Positions 1 to 7,849 of a stretch of 64,000 nt of DNA are shown here, piece by piece. Source of the stretch: Actinomycetaceae bacterium. GTDB lineage: Bacteria; Actinomycetota; Actinomycetes; Actinomycetales; Actinomycetaceae. The stretch covers positions 1 through 64,000 of the forward strand of contig JAUMUM010000010.1 of NCBI GenBank assembly GCA_030530685.1, read 5' to 3'. Positions within the stretch are counted from its first letter, which is position 1; each line of letters opens with the position of its first letter. The notes under the pieces are model-generated. The model searched no databases, was not told where the DNA came from, and saw only the letters and a list, made by a program, of their open reading frames with translations. The translations under genes were made by a program, and so were the position numbers.

Positions 1-141
1 ACCCTAAGCTTGCCGGCTTGGACGCGCAGGGGCGCCCGCTCTCACACAATGCCGTCCTCGCGAGGGGGGCCGGCATTGCGAGGGGCTACCGGCGGTAGGC
101 CCACCAGCGGCCATTCGACTATCAGGCAGGCTACCCGACTG

Positions 142-498
142 TCAGAAAGCGAGCGTGGCTGCCAAGCGCCGCACGACGTGGACCCGTCCCGAGCGCAGGG
201 CCTCAATGGGAGTGGCCGAAAGCTCGGGGCTCTCGGCGGTCAGCCACGCCCAGGCCTCCTCCTCGCTGTACCCGGCGTCGAAAAGTGTGATGAGTGTCCC
301 CCTGAGCGAGGCCAGCACCTCGGTGGCCCCGTCCTTTTCGACGAGGACGAGCGGCGAAATCGCGAGCGCCTTCGACTGGCCTTGCCGCAGCGCGATGAGG
401 CGATGGTCGGCCAGCATATTGCGCACGTCGCGCTGGGTGACGCCGAGGATCTCGGCGACGTCGGGAATCGACAGCCATTGGGGATTCGTAGTGTTCAC
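142..498 (-). CDS. Rv2175c-family DNA-binding protein
   Basis: 118-residue helix-turn-helix protein. The N-terminal half (IPDVAEILGVTQRDVRNML) reads as a winged-HTH/excisionase-like fold. The C-terminal half (EEEAWAWLTAESPEL, then PIEALRSGR) matches the Rv2175c C-terminal domain. In M. tuberculosis Rv2175c is a DNA-binding substrate of the kinase PknL, encoded next to it; here a kinase gene also lies close by, across the LysM gene, so the same pairing is likely (inference). A GTG at 504 is possible, but TACTCT at 505-510 on the minus strand sits exactly six bases before the GTG at 498, so I take a leaderless start there. It is divergent from the LysM gene. Target sites are unknown. Confidence 0.8.
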   Translation of the reverse strand: MNTTNPQWLSIPDVAEILGVTQRDVRNMLADHRLIALRQGQSKALAISPLVLVEKDGATEVLASLRGTLITLFDAGYSEEEAWAWLTAESPELSATPIEALRSGRVHVVRRLAATLAF

Positions 499-504
499 GG
501 GCAC

Positions 505-510
505 AGAGTA
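505..510 (-). promoter_or_regulatory. -10 hexamer TACTCT, leaderless start of the Rv2175c-like gene
   Basis: TANNNT hexamer six bases upstream of the GTG at 498; no Shine-Dalgarno is visible. Part of a repeated pattern in this window. Confidence 0.5.
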
Positions 511-641
511 TCGAAGATCGCATCTGAGTTCTGGCGCGAACGTCGTCGACGCGATATTGTCACATTCGAAACATGGGCAACAATCGAATCATTAACATCA
601 ATTGTCGCATCTCACCTCGGACAAGAATCTGGAGGCCTCTC

Positions 642-1763
642 ATGTCCCCACGCGCATCACGCGCCTCGACCGCCGTCCTGGCAGCCACCGCCGCATTCGG
701 CACGCTCGTCTCGCCCGCACAGGCCGACGCCGCGAAGAACTCGGCGCTCCCGAAGGCAATGACCTATCGGGTCGGCCCCGGCGAGACCCTTTCGTCGATC
801 GCGACACGTACCGGCGTGCCGGCCTCGGCAATCTCCCGGGCCAACGGTCCCCACGCCCTACGCGCCGGACACCGGCTCGTCATCCCCGCCGCGCAGGAAC
901 AGCCGGCCGCCACAACGCATACCGTCGCCAGCGGCGAGACGCTCAGCCACATTGCACGCCGGTACGGCACGAGCGTTCAGGCCATCGCCTCGGCCAATAA
1001 CATCGCCGACCCGGGCCGCATCTACCCCGGGCAGCAACTGACGATCCCCGGGGCCGCGGACCAGGCTGCCCCCGCCGCGCAGGAACAGCCGGCCGCCACA
1101 ACGCACACGGTTGCCAGCGGCGAGACGCTCAGCCACATCGCGCGCCAGTACGGCACGTCGACGACGGCCCTCGCCCAAGCGAACTCGATCGCGGACCCGG
1201 GCCGTATCTACCCAGGGCAGCAGCTGACAATCCCGGGTGCCACGGGTCAGACCGCCCAGCTAACGGCCGTTCCCGCCAATCCGGTACCGAAGACTTTCCT
1301 GCACTACACGTATTCCGACGAAACCAACGGCGCCGCGAATCAGAACAGGGCCTCCCTGGAGAGTGTCGAGGTTCCCTCGCCCGCTCAGATGCAGGAGATG
1401 GTCAGATCCACGGCCGTTGAGATGGGCGTCGACCCGCAGCTGGCCATGGCCCACGCCTACGTCGAGTCGGGCTTTGACATGCGGGCCGTCTCGCCCGCGA
1501 ACGCCGTCGGCGTCATGCAGGTCATCCCCTCCTCCGGCCAGTGGGCCTCCCAACTCGTGGGGCGCGACCTCAACCTGCTCGACCCGCAGGACAACGTGAT
1601 CGCGGGGATCGCCATCATCCGCTACCTGCAAAACAACGCCGACAGCGTCGAGCAGGGCATCGCCGGCTACTACCAGGGCTTGGGCGGCGTTCGCAAGAAC
1701 GGCATGCGCCCCGACACCCAGACATACGTCTCCAAGGTCCTCGGCGCCAAGGCGCGGTTCTGA
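642..1763 (+). CDS. Secreted LysM lytic transglycosylase
   Basis: 373 residues. A signal peptide (about residues 1-30, ending SPAQADA) is followed by three LysM peptidoglycan-binding modules (about 42-85, 90-140 and 152-202) and a C-terminal lysozyme-like transglycosylase (SLT) domain from about residue 245. The probable catalytic Glu is in HAYVESGFD, followed by the [10 protein letters not shown] motif and an AGYYQG motif typical of soluble lytic transglycosylases. The expected role is cleavage of glycan strands during wall growth. LysM modules 2 and 3 come from a 186-base tandem duplication. An upstream in-frame ATG at 573 exists, but GGAGG at 631-635 lies six bases before the ATG at 642 and the signal peptide starts there. 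A PASTA kinase gene follows. Confidence 0.85.
   Translation: MSPRASRASTAVLAATAAFGTLVSPAQADAAKNSALPKAMTYRVGPGETLSSIATRTGVPASAISRANGPHALRAGHRLVIPAAQEQPAATTHTVASGETLSHIARRYGTSVQAIASANNIADPGRIYPGQQLTIPGAADQAAPAAQEQPAATTHTVASGETLSHIARQYGTSTTALAQANSIADPGRIYPGQQLTIPGATGQTAQLTAVPANPVPKTFLHYTYSDETNGAANQNRASLESVEVPSPAQMQEMVRSTAVEMGVDPQLAMAHAYVESGFDMRAVSPANAVGVMQVIPSSGQWASQLVGRDLNLLDPQDNVIAGIAIIRYLQNNADSVEQGIAGYYQGLGGVRKNGMRPDTQTYVSKVLGAKARF
885..1256 (+). repeat. 186-bp tandem duplication encoding LysM modules 2 and 3
   Basis: Copy 1 spans about 885-1070 and copy 2 about 1071-1256. The linker ([24 protein letters not shown]) and module DNA are nearly identical for the first 70 bases and drift afterwards. 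The period is 62 codons, so the frame is kept. Confidence 0.85.
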
Positions 1764-2098
1764 GCCGCAAACCACGGTGGGAGCCTCCCGCATCGCCTGA
1801 GTGCGACGCGAAGCCTGCCGCCGGCCAACAGGTTCGCGCACGGCGGGGTTGCGAACAATGGAGCTTGGCGAAGGACAACGGGATCCGGCCCGGTGATCGG
1901 ACACGTCCACCCGCGCAGCAGTAGCCGCGCGGGGATCATTGGCATGCTTCCCGACGTGAGGGCCAAGACAAAAGCACAGCCGTAGCCGCGCGGGCACATC
2001 CCCGCGCATCGGGCTAGGCGAGGACGCGAGACGTGGCAGCATGTCAACGGCGCGAGCGCCTGGCAACCCTGGCCTCGCGCGTTTAGTACCCTGGTGTC
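1764..2098. other. 335-bp spacer between the LysM gene and the kinase gene
   Basis: No coding frame looks real here. It contains a direct repeat GTAGCCGCGCGGG (1921-1933 and 1982-1994, period 61). It also has a 10-base inverted pair, GCGCGGGGAT (1927-1936) and ATCCCCGCGC (1998-2007), which could form a long-range stem. It ends with the -10 hexamer of the kinase gene. Confidence 0.4.
2087..2092 (+). promoter_or_regulatory. -10 hexamer TACCCT, leaderless start of the kinase gene
   Basis: Six bases separate TACCCT from the GTG at 2099, and no ribosome binding site is visible. Confidence 0.4.
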
Positions 2099-4219
2099 GT
2101 GAGCTCCGATTCGCTGCTGGGAGCAGTTGTCGACGGACGCTATGTCATTACCGAGCGCTTGGCGCACGGAGGCATGGCGACTGTCTACCGTGCGCGCGAC
2201 AAGCGCCTCGAGCGCGACGTCGCCCTCAAGCTCATGCACCCGCACATCGCCGAAAACGCCGAGTTTACCGAGCGCTTCAACCGCGAGGCACGCGCGGCCG
2301 CCCGCCTGTCGAGCGCCTTTGTCGTCACCGTGCACGACCAGGGTGTCTGGGACGCGGGAGACGGCAGGCAGGCCTACCTCGTCATGGAGTACGTTCCCGG
2401 CCCCGACCTGCGCAGCGAGCTGGCCCGCCTGGGCAGCTTCAACCTCGGCACCGCCCTGACCATCGTCGAGCAGACGCTGCGGGCCCTGAGCGCGGCGCAT
2501 TCGGCCGGCATCGTCCACCGGGACGTCAAGCCCGAGAACATCATGCTGGCCTCGATGCTGCCATCCGAAGCCGTCTTCGAGCGTTCGGACATCAACGCGA
2601 AGGTCGCCGACTTCGGGCTGGCCCGCGCGGCAACGTCGGCCGCGTCCTCCTCGGGCCAGGTCATGGGGACGGTGGCCTACCTCGCCCCCGAAATCATCAC
2701 GACGGGCGTAGCGGATGCGCCGGCCGACGTCTACGCCGTCGGCATCATGCTCTACGAATTCCTCACGGGAAGCCTTCCTTTTCAGGCGGACACGCCGATT
2801 TCGACCGCCTATATGCACATCAACGACCCCGTGCCGCTCGTTGGTGAGAAAGCCGACTGGCTGCCCGAGTCCATCGACCCGTTCATCGGCCTGCTCACGG
2901 CCAAGGATGCCTCCCAGCGGCCGGCAAACGGCGAGGTGGCGCTGCGCGAACTGCTCAAGGTCACGCGCGCGATTGCGCAGGACGACCTGCTGCGCCGCAT
3001 CCCCGTCACCCCACCATCCGCCGAGGACCATCACGACGACGGCACCCCCTCGGCCGCCGAGGCCGCGAATGCGACAATCCCGATGCTCCGGCCGCCGCAG
3101 GAGGCCACCCAGCCCTACATCCCGGTGGCCCCCGCCGAGGCCTCAGCCGCAGGCACGTCCACTCAGCCCTACGTCCCGACCATACCGGCCCTGGCCACTG
3201 CCGGGTCCGCCGCCGTGGCAAGCGCCTCCGCTCATTCACCAGCCGTCCACAGCGCAGCGGCCGACCCGCCCGGCCCAAGCGCCGGCCCGGGCCCCGACGC
3301 GCCCGCCAGGCACGACACGACGGTCCTGGCTCGCAGGCGCCCCAGCCGGCGCATCCTCGCCGCCGTCCTCGCGCTCCTCCTGCTGGCCGCGGCGGCCACC
3401 GGCGTGTGGTACTTCCGTGCCGGCCCGGGCATGCGCACGGAGGTACCCAACGTCGCGGGACAGACCTACGACCAGGCCTCAGCCAAACTCGAACAATCCG
3501 GCCTGAAGGCCACGCGCCAGGAAGCCTACTCGGACACGGTTCCGGCCGGGTCGGTCATCTCGACCAAGCCCCGCGCGGGCCAAAGAATCCACCCCAGCAA
3601 GGCCGTCAGCGTCACGGTCTCGCTCGGCGTCGAACAGGTCGTCGTGCCGGGCGTCGTCGGCGCGACGGGCGACGACGCTCGGCGGACACTCGAGTCGTCG
3701 CGGCTGACGGTGAAAACGACTGAGGAGTATTCCGATTCGGTCGGCGAAGGTGTTGTCATCTCCCAGTCCGTGGAACCTAACACAAAGGTCGATCACCACA
3801 CCGAGGTGACCATCAGCGTATCGAAGGGGCGCGAGCCGGCCACCGTACCCGACGTCGTCGGCAAGAAGGAAAGCGCGGCGACGTCGGCCATCGAAAAGGC
3901 GGGGCTGAAGGTCGAGCGCAAGGAAGAGTACTCCGATTCGGTCGACGAGGGCGTCGTCATCTCCCAGACGCCCGAGCAGGGCAGCGCCTACAAGAACGAC
4001 ACCGTGACGATCACGGTCTCCCGCGGGCCCGAGCAGGTCGAGGTCCCGTGGGTCGTCGGCCTGTCACGCTCCGAAGCCCGGTCCAAGCTCGAGGAGGCGG
4101 GCTTCACCGTCAAAGAGGAAGACACACTCGGCGGCTACTTGGACACGGTACGTTCCCAGAGCCCCAGAGGGGGCAAGAAGGCCGATAAGGGGTCGCAGGT
4201 CAAGATCTCGGTCATCTGA
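2099..4219 (+). CDS. pknL: PASTA-domain Ser/Thr protein kinase (PknL position)
   Basis: 706 residues. The cytoplasmic Hanks-type kinase domain (about 13-290) has a glycine loop LAHGGMATVYRA, invariant Lys44, the catalytic loop HRDVKPEN (140-147), DFG at 171-173 and APE at 196-198. A short extra segment lies between the catalytic loop and DFG. A Pro/Ala-rich juxtamembrane linker (about 300-415) and one transmembrane helix (about 417-437) lead to four extracellular PASTA repeats (about 448-706), which in this family sense muropeptides. M. tuberculosis PknL, as I recall, lacks PASTA repeats, so this protein combines PknL gene position with PknB-like architecture. It lies between the Rv2175c-like gene and aroG, as pknL does. 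The GTG start is supported by a leaderless promoter. Confidence 0.9.
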   Translation: MSSDSLLGAVVDGRYVITERLAHGGMATVYRARDKRLERDVALKLMHPHIAENAEFTERFNREARAAARLSSAFVVTVHDQGVWDAGDGRQAYLVMEYVPGPDLRSELARLGSFNLGTALTIVEQTLRALSAAHSAGIVHRDVKPENIMLASMLPSEAVFERSDINAKVADFGLARAATSAASSSGQVMGTVAYLAPEIITTGVADAPADVYAVGIMLYEFLTGSLPFQADTPISTAYMHINDPVPLVGEKADWLPESIDPFIGLLTAKDASQRPANGEVALRELLKVTRAIAQDDLLRRIPVTPPSAEDHHDDGTPSAAEAANATIPMLRPPQEATQPYIPVAPAEASAAGTSTQPYVPTIPALATAGSAAVASASAHSPAVHSAAADPPGPSAGPGPDAPARHDTTVLARRRPSRRILAAVLALLLLAAAATGVWYFRAGPGMRTEVPNVAGQTYDQASAKLEQSGLKATRQEAYSDTVPAGSVISTKPRAGQRIHPSKAVSVTVSLGVEQVVVPGVVGATGDDARRTLESSRLTVKTTEEYSDSVGEGVVISQSVEPNTKVDHHTEVTISVSKGREPATVPDVVGKKESAATSAIEKAGLKVERKEEYSDSVDEGVVISQTPEQGSAYKNDTVTITVSRGPEQVEVPWVVGLSRSEARSKLEEAGFTVKEEDTLGGYLDTVRSQSPRGGKKADKGSQVKISVI

Positions 4220-4311
4220 GCCGGTGCCTCGCCCGGCCGGGCACGGGCGCACCCGCGCACCCGCGGTCTTGGCTGGCGGCAGACGTCGACACCACGCCAG
4301 CCGCAGAGCCG

Positions 4312-5667
4312 TCACAGCTTGATATCGCGAAGCATCTCCGAGACGAGGAAGGCCATCTCCAACGACTGCTGGTGATTGAGCCGCGGATCGACGAGCGTCT
4401 CATACCGCGACGGCAGGGTCTCCTCCACGATCTCCTCGGAACCGCCGAGCACCTCGGTGACATCGTTGCCCGTCAGCTCGACGTGTATGCCACCGGGATG
4501 GGTTCCCAGCTGCTCGTGAACGGAGAAGAATCCCTTGATCTCGCTGAGGATGTCCTCCAGCCTGCGCGTCTTGATCCCGTTGGAGGCCGAAATCGTGTTG
4601 CCGTGCATCGGGTCGGTCATCCACGTGACGGGGCGACCGTCGGCGCGCGCCGCCTCGACGAGGCCGGGCAGGCGGTCGCGGATGGTCTTCGCGCCCATGC
4701 GCGTAATGAACGACAGGCGGCCGGGCACGCCCTCGGGGTTGAGCCGGTCGATGAGGGCGACGACGTCGGCGGCACTCACCTCCGGGCCGAGCTTGACGCC
4801 GATGGGATTGCGCACCTGCGACAGGAGTTCGACGTGCGCCCCGTCAAGATCGCGCGTGCGCTCGCCTATCCACAGGAAGTGGGCGGAACAGTCGTAGGCC
4901 TCGCCAGTTCGCGAGTCGATGCGCGTGAGCGCCTCCTCGTAGGGGAGGATGAGTGCCTCGTGGGCCGAGTAGAAGTCGACGGTGCGCAGGGACTCGTCGT
5001 CGACACCGGCGGCCCTCATGAAGCGTATGGCGCGATCGATCTCGCTGGCCACCGTCTCGTAGCGCGCGTAGGCCGGATTGGCCATGAATCCCTTGTTCCA
5101 CTCGTGGACCTTCGTCAGGTCCGCGAAACCTCCAGTCGTGAAAGCCCTGATGAGGTTGAGGGTCGCCACGGAGCGCTGGTAGGCCTCGACGAGCCGCCTG
5201 GGGTCGGGGGTGCGCGAGGCGGCCGAAAACTCGTGACCGTTGACGGCGTCGCCGAAGTAGGAGGGCAGGGTCTGCCCGTCGACCGTTTCGACGTTGGAGG
5301 ACCTCGGCTTGGAGTACTGGCCGGCCATGCGCCCGACCTTGACGATGGGCACCGATGCGCCGTACGTCAGCACGACGGCCATCTGGAGGATCGTGCGGAT
5401 CTTGGCGCGAATCTGGTGGGCCGTCGACTCGGCGAAGGATTCGGCGCAATCGCCGCCCATGAGGACGAAGGCCTCCCCCCGCCCGGCGTCGGCGATGGCA
5501 CCCCGGAGCTGGTCGGCCTCTCCCGCGAAGACCAGTGGCGGCAGGGTCCTCAGGTGGGCGACGGATGCTTCCAGGTCACGGGCGTCGGGCCACTGCGGCT
5601 GGTGCTTGGCGGGACGGTCACGCCACGATCGTAGGCAGGCCAGCTTCTCGGCGTCATCATCGAACAT
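4312..5667 (-). CDS. aroG: Type II DAHP synthase
   Basis: 451 residues. It condenses phosphoenolpyruvate and erythrose 4-phosphate to 3-deoxy-D-arabino-heptulosonate 7-phosphate, the first step of the shikimate pathway. Plant-type (class II) features are clear: AFVLMGGDCAESF, KVGRMAGQYSKPRS, the metal-binding EAYDCSAHFLWIGERTRD region, RMGAKTIRDRLP, TWMTDPMHGNT and GGIHVELTGNDVTEVLGG. A GTG at 5694 is possible, but it overlaps the terminator of the upstream gene. TAGAAT at 5675-5680 lies seven bases before the ATG at 5667, so I chose 5667 (leaderless). The gene converges on the kinase gene, as aroG does near pknL in mycobacteria. Confidence 0.93.
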   Translation of the reverse strand: MFDDDAEKLACLRSWRDRPAKHQPQWPDARDLEASVAHLRTLPPLVFAGEADQLRGAIADAGRGEAFVLMGGDCAESFAESTAHQIRAKIRTILQMAVVLTYGASVPIVKVGRMAGQYSKPRSSNVETVDGQTLPSYFGDAVNGHEFSAASRTPDPRRLVEAYQRSVATLNLIRAFTTGGFADLTKVHEWNKGFMANPAYARYETVASEIDRAIRFMRAAGVDDESLRTVDFYSAHEALILPYEEALTRIDSRTGEAYDCSAHFLWIGERTRDLDGAHVELLSQVRNPIGVKLGPEVSAADVVALIDRLNPEGVPGRLSFITRMGAKTIRDRLPGLVEAARADGRPVTWMTDPMHGNTISASNGIKTRRLEDILSEIKGFFSVHEQLGTHPGGIHVELTGNDVTEVLGGSEEIVEETLPSRYETLVDPRLNHQQSLEMAFLVSEMLRDIKL

Positions 5668-5674
5668 GTCGAAA

Positions 5675-5680
5675 ATTCTA
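5675..5680 (-). promoter_or_regulatory. -10 hexamer TAGAAT, leaderless start of aroG
   Basis: Seven bases separate it from the ATG at 5667. It lies just downstream of the pfp terminator, so aroG has its own promoter. Confidence 0.6.
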
Positions 5681-5693
5681 TCCTCGAAAAGCA

Positions 5694-5729
5694 CGTGGGG
5701 CGGCGCACCTGCAGGTGAGCCGCCCCACG
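5694..5729 (-). terminator. Rho-independent terminator of the PPi-phosphofructokinase gene
   Basis: CGTGGGGCGGC (5694-5704) pairs with GCCGCCCCACG (5719-5729). The loop contains the perfect palindrome CACCTGCAGGTG, which extends the stem. On the minus strand it is followed by TGCTTTT. Confidence 0.75.
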
Positions 5730-5739
5730 GAAAAAAGCG

Positions 5740-6951
5740 TCAGTGGGCCGCGATGTCCTGCCCGATGGAGGCCATGAGGTCGACGAACCACTGCTGGGTC
5801 ACGTCGAAGGCCTTGTGCCCCTTGATCCTGGGGAACTCGATGGCGCGCAACTCATCGCCGTTGTCCTCATCATTGCCAATGACTCCGGACTCGCCGCGCA
5901 GGGCGCAGTCGACGGCCAGGTCCGTCATCTGCTTGATGAGGGCGAGGTCGTCGTCATTGGAGTGCCAGGCGCGCGAGTAGTAGCCGGACTTTTGCACCAT
6001 GACCTTTTCGGCGCCAATGCGCTCGGCGAATTGCTTGGCGAACCACTGGCCCGGATTGATCGTGTCGAGCTTGACGTGACCGAAGGGATCACGTTCGATC
6101 TCCTCGCCGGCCGCCTCCTTCTCCGCGATGATCTCCTCGATCCCCGCGCCCTCGGACAGGAAGATGTTGACATTGCCGATCTCGTCCATGATGCCGCGCA
6201 GGCGCTCGGCCTCGCCCTCCATGTCGATGGCCAGCTCCGGCAGATAGACGGCGTGCACATCCCAGCGCTCGCGGGTCAGGCCCAGCTCGGGAGCGTACTC
6301 CTGGCGCCCCACCCAGTCGTGGTAGTACTCGGCCGACTGGGCCGTGAGGTAGCCGCAGTTGCGCCCCATGACCTCGTGGACGATGAGCATGCGCGGATTG
6401 GAGCGGTGCTCGCCAATGATGTGCTGGGCGTACAGGGCCGTCTCCTGGGCGGAGGTCCACGCGCCGAGGGACTGCCGGATGGGGACGATGTCGTTGTCGA
6501 TCGTCTTGGGCAGGCCGACGACGGTCAGGTCGTATCCGTTGTCCTTGAGATAGGCGGCCAGGTCGGCGGCGGTCGTATTCGTGTCGTCGCCCCCGATGGT
6601 GTGCAGCACGTCGACGCCATCGGTGCGCAGGCGCTCGGCCGCCACCTGGAGCGGGTCCTCGCCCTCCTTGACGAGGCCGCGTTCGACGAGGTTCTTAGCG
6701 TTGGTGAGCTTGACGCGCGAGTTGCCGATGGGCGAGCCGCCGAAGCGCTGGAGAATGTGGGCGGTCCTGCGGCCCTCGTCGCTGACGGTGATGTAGTTTC
6801 CGGTCAGCAGGCCGTGGTAGCCATACTGGTAGGCGATGATCTCCACCTCGGGAGCTGCCTTCGAGTAGCCCTCGATGAGGTTGCCGACAGCCGTCGACAG
6901 GCACGGGGCGAATCCGCCGGCAGTGAGCAGGGCGACGCGACGAATGGTCAT
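5740..6951 (-). CDS. pfp: 6-phosphofructokinase, pyrophosphate-dependent type
   Basis: 403 residues. It phosphorylates fructose 6-phosphate to fructose 1,6-bisphosphate in glycolysis. The phosphoryl-donor motif reads GGDDT (120-124) instead of the ATP-type GGDGS. The substrate motif is PKTIDND (148-154), with Lys where ATP enzymes carry Gly. Both are the known signature of pyrophosphate-using enzymes, which work reversibly. PPi-PFK activity is known from Actinomyces. Further conserved segments are MGRNCGYLTA and the sugar-phosphate site near QKSGYYSRA. The frame extends upstream of 6951, but MTIRR at 6951 is preceded by AAAGG and begins the conserved domain. It ends at a strong terminator. 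Confidence 0.88.
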   Translation of the reverse strand: MTIRRVALLTAGGFAPCLSTAVGNLIEGYSKAAPEVEIIAYQYGYHGLLTGNYITVSDEGRRTAHILQRFGGSPIGNSRVKLTNAKNLVERGLVKEGEDPLQVAAERLRTDGVDVLHTIGGDDTNTTAADLAAYLKDNGYDLTVVGLPKTIDNDIVPIRQSLGAWTSAQETALYAQHIIGEHRSNPRMLIVHEVMGRNCGYLTAQSAEYYHDWVGRQEYAPELGLTRERWDVHAVYLPELAIDMEGEAERLRGIMDEIGNVNIFLSEGAGIEEIIAEKEAAGEEIERDPFGHVKLDTINPGQWFAKQFAERIGAEKVMVQKSGYYSRAWHSNDDDLALIKQMTDLAVDCALRGESGVIGNDEDNGDELRAIEFPRIKGHKAFDVTQQWFVDLMASIGQDIAAH

Positions 6952-7023
6952 TCGTGAACCTTTCTTGAGGAATGTACCGGTCTGGCGGCGTGATGCGCCA
7001 CTTCCCTCAATCCTACCCGCGAC

Positions 7024-7029
7024 TATGCT
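7024..7029 (+). promoter_or_regulatory. -10 hexamer TATGCT, leaderless start at 7037
   Basis: Seven bases separate TATGCT from the ATG at 7037, in a spacer with no ribosome binding site. Confidence 0.55.
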
Positions 7030-7036
7030 GATGTGT

Positions 7037-7567
7037 ATGACTGGATCCAAAGACCCCGACACCAATCCGGAAGGCGCCGACGAGCCAGACTTCGACCAAC
7101 GGTGGGAAGAGATCGTCAGCTCCCTCGATTTTCCAGATCTTTCCGACCTTCCCTCCCCCGTCGATCCGTCGAACACCTACGAGCAGGTCGCGGCCGACTT
7201 CCTCGACCTCGACGCGCACGAGGACGACGACGATCCCGCCACGGTGGCCACGATCTCGTCCAGGGCTTCGGGCCCGCGCGATTGGGTCCCCAAGGAGGAC
7301 GACGAGGACGATAGTTTCGACGAAGACCTCGTCACGCTCACACCCCTGGAGGACGAGGCTCCGACGGCTCCCCTCACCCGTGCGCTGTGGCTCGGCTCGG
7401 CTGTCAGCTTCGCCCTGGCCGCGCTTTCGGCATTCGGCGTTTTCGGGAACACGACCATTGTCCTGGCCGCCGGCGCGCTGGGATTCATCCTGGCTGCCAT
7501 CGCGGCCTTCAACTCGGCGCCGCGGGCAGAAGACGTCGACCCCTTCGACGACGGCGCCCGGCTTTAG
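7037..7567 (+). CDS. Acidic membrane protein of unknown function
   Basis: 176 residues. The first 110 are hydrophilic and strongly acidic (DAHEDDDD, KEDDEDDSFDEDL). Two adjacent transmembrane helices follow (about 118-138 and 143-162) and then a short charged tail. It is probably anchored in the membrane with a cytoplasmic acidic domain. I recognise no enzymatic motif. In-frame ATGs occur at 7025, 7031 and 7037; I choose 7037 because of the leaderless promoter spacing. It lies divergent from the PPi-PFK gene and ahead of the exonuclease gene, which has its own promoter. Confidence 0.65.
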   Translation: MTGSKDPDTNPEGADEPDFDQRWEEIVSSLDFPDLSDLPSPVDPSNTYEQVAADFLDLDAHEDDDDPATVATISSRASGPRDWVPKEDDEDDSFDEDLVTLTPLEDEAPTAPLTRALWLGSAVSFALAALSAFGVFGNTTIVLAAGALGFILAAIAAFNSAPRAEDVDPFDDGARL

Positions 7568-7837
7568 ATTCTGTCGACCCAGGGTTGTCCGCGCATACGC
7601 CAGGCTCCCGCAACGGCAGGATTACTCCGCGGCTCCAGGCTTCGTCGACCCCGGATTGCGGCTCGGGCACCGCCCGGGTTCCCGCGCTCGGCGCCAATCA
7701 TGTGCGGGTGCTGGTGCGGCCAGCCGGTGGCGACCAGTGGGCCGGTGCGACCAGTGGCAGGCTCGGCAATTGCTCGGGCGGCCGGGCAGCAAGCTCGGGG
7801 CGGCCAGGCGGGAAGAATTACTGTCGGAGACCGGGTC

Positions 7838-7843
7838 TATGCT
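7838..7843 (+). promoter_or_regulatory. -10 hexamer TATGCT, leaderless start at 7850
   Basis: Six bases (CTTTCC) separate the hexamer from the ATG at 7850. Confidence 0.55.
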
Positions 7844-7849
7844 CTTTCC

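Noticed and set aside
559-572. 14-mer GTCACATTCGAAAC shared by the LysM promoter and the aceE upstream region (51369-51382)
   Set aside because: A 14-base match is expected several times by chance in 64 kb, and no inverted symmetry beyond TTCGAA supports a binding site.
4372-5634. Long open frame opposite aroG
   Set aside because: It mirrors a well-conserved enzyme and has no family similarity of its own; long antisense frames are expected at this GC content. The same applies to frames opposite pfp, dlaT, glnE and aceE (about 5743-6957, 22416-24194, 33166-35346, 51504-53000).
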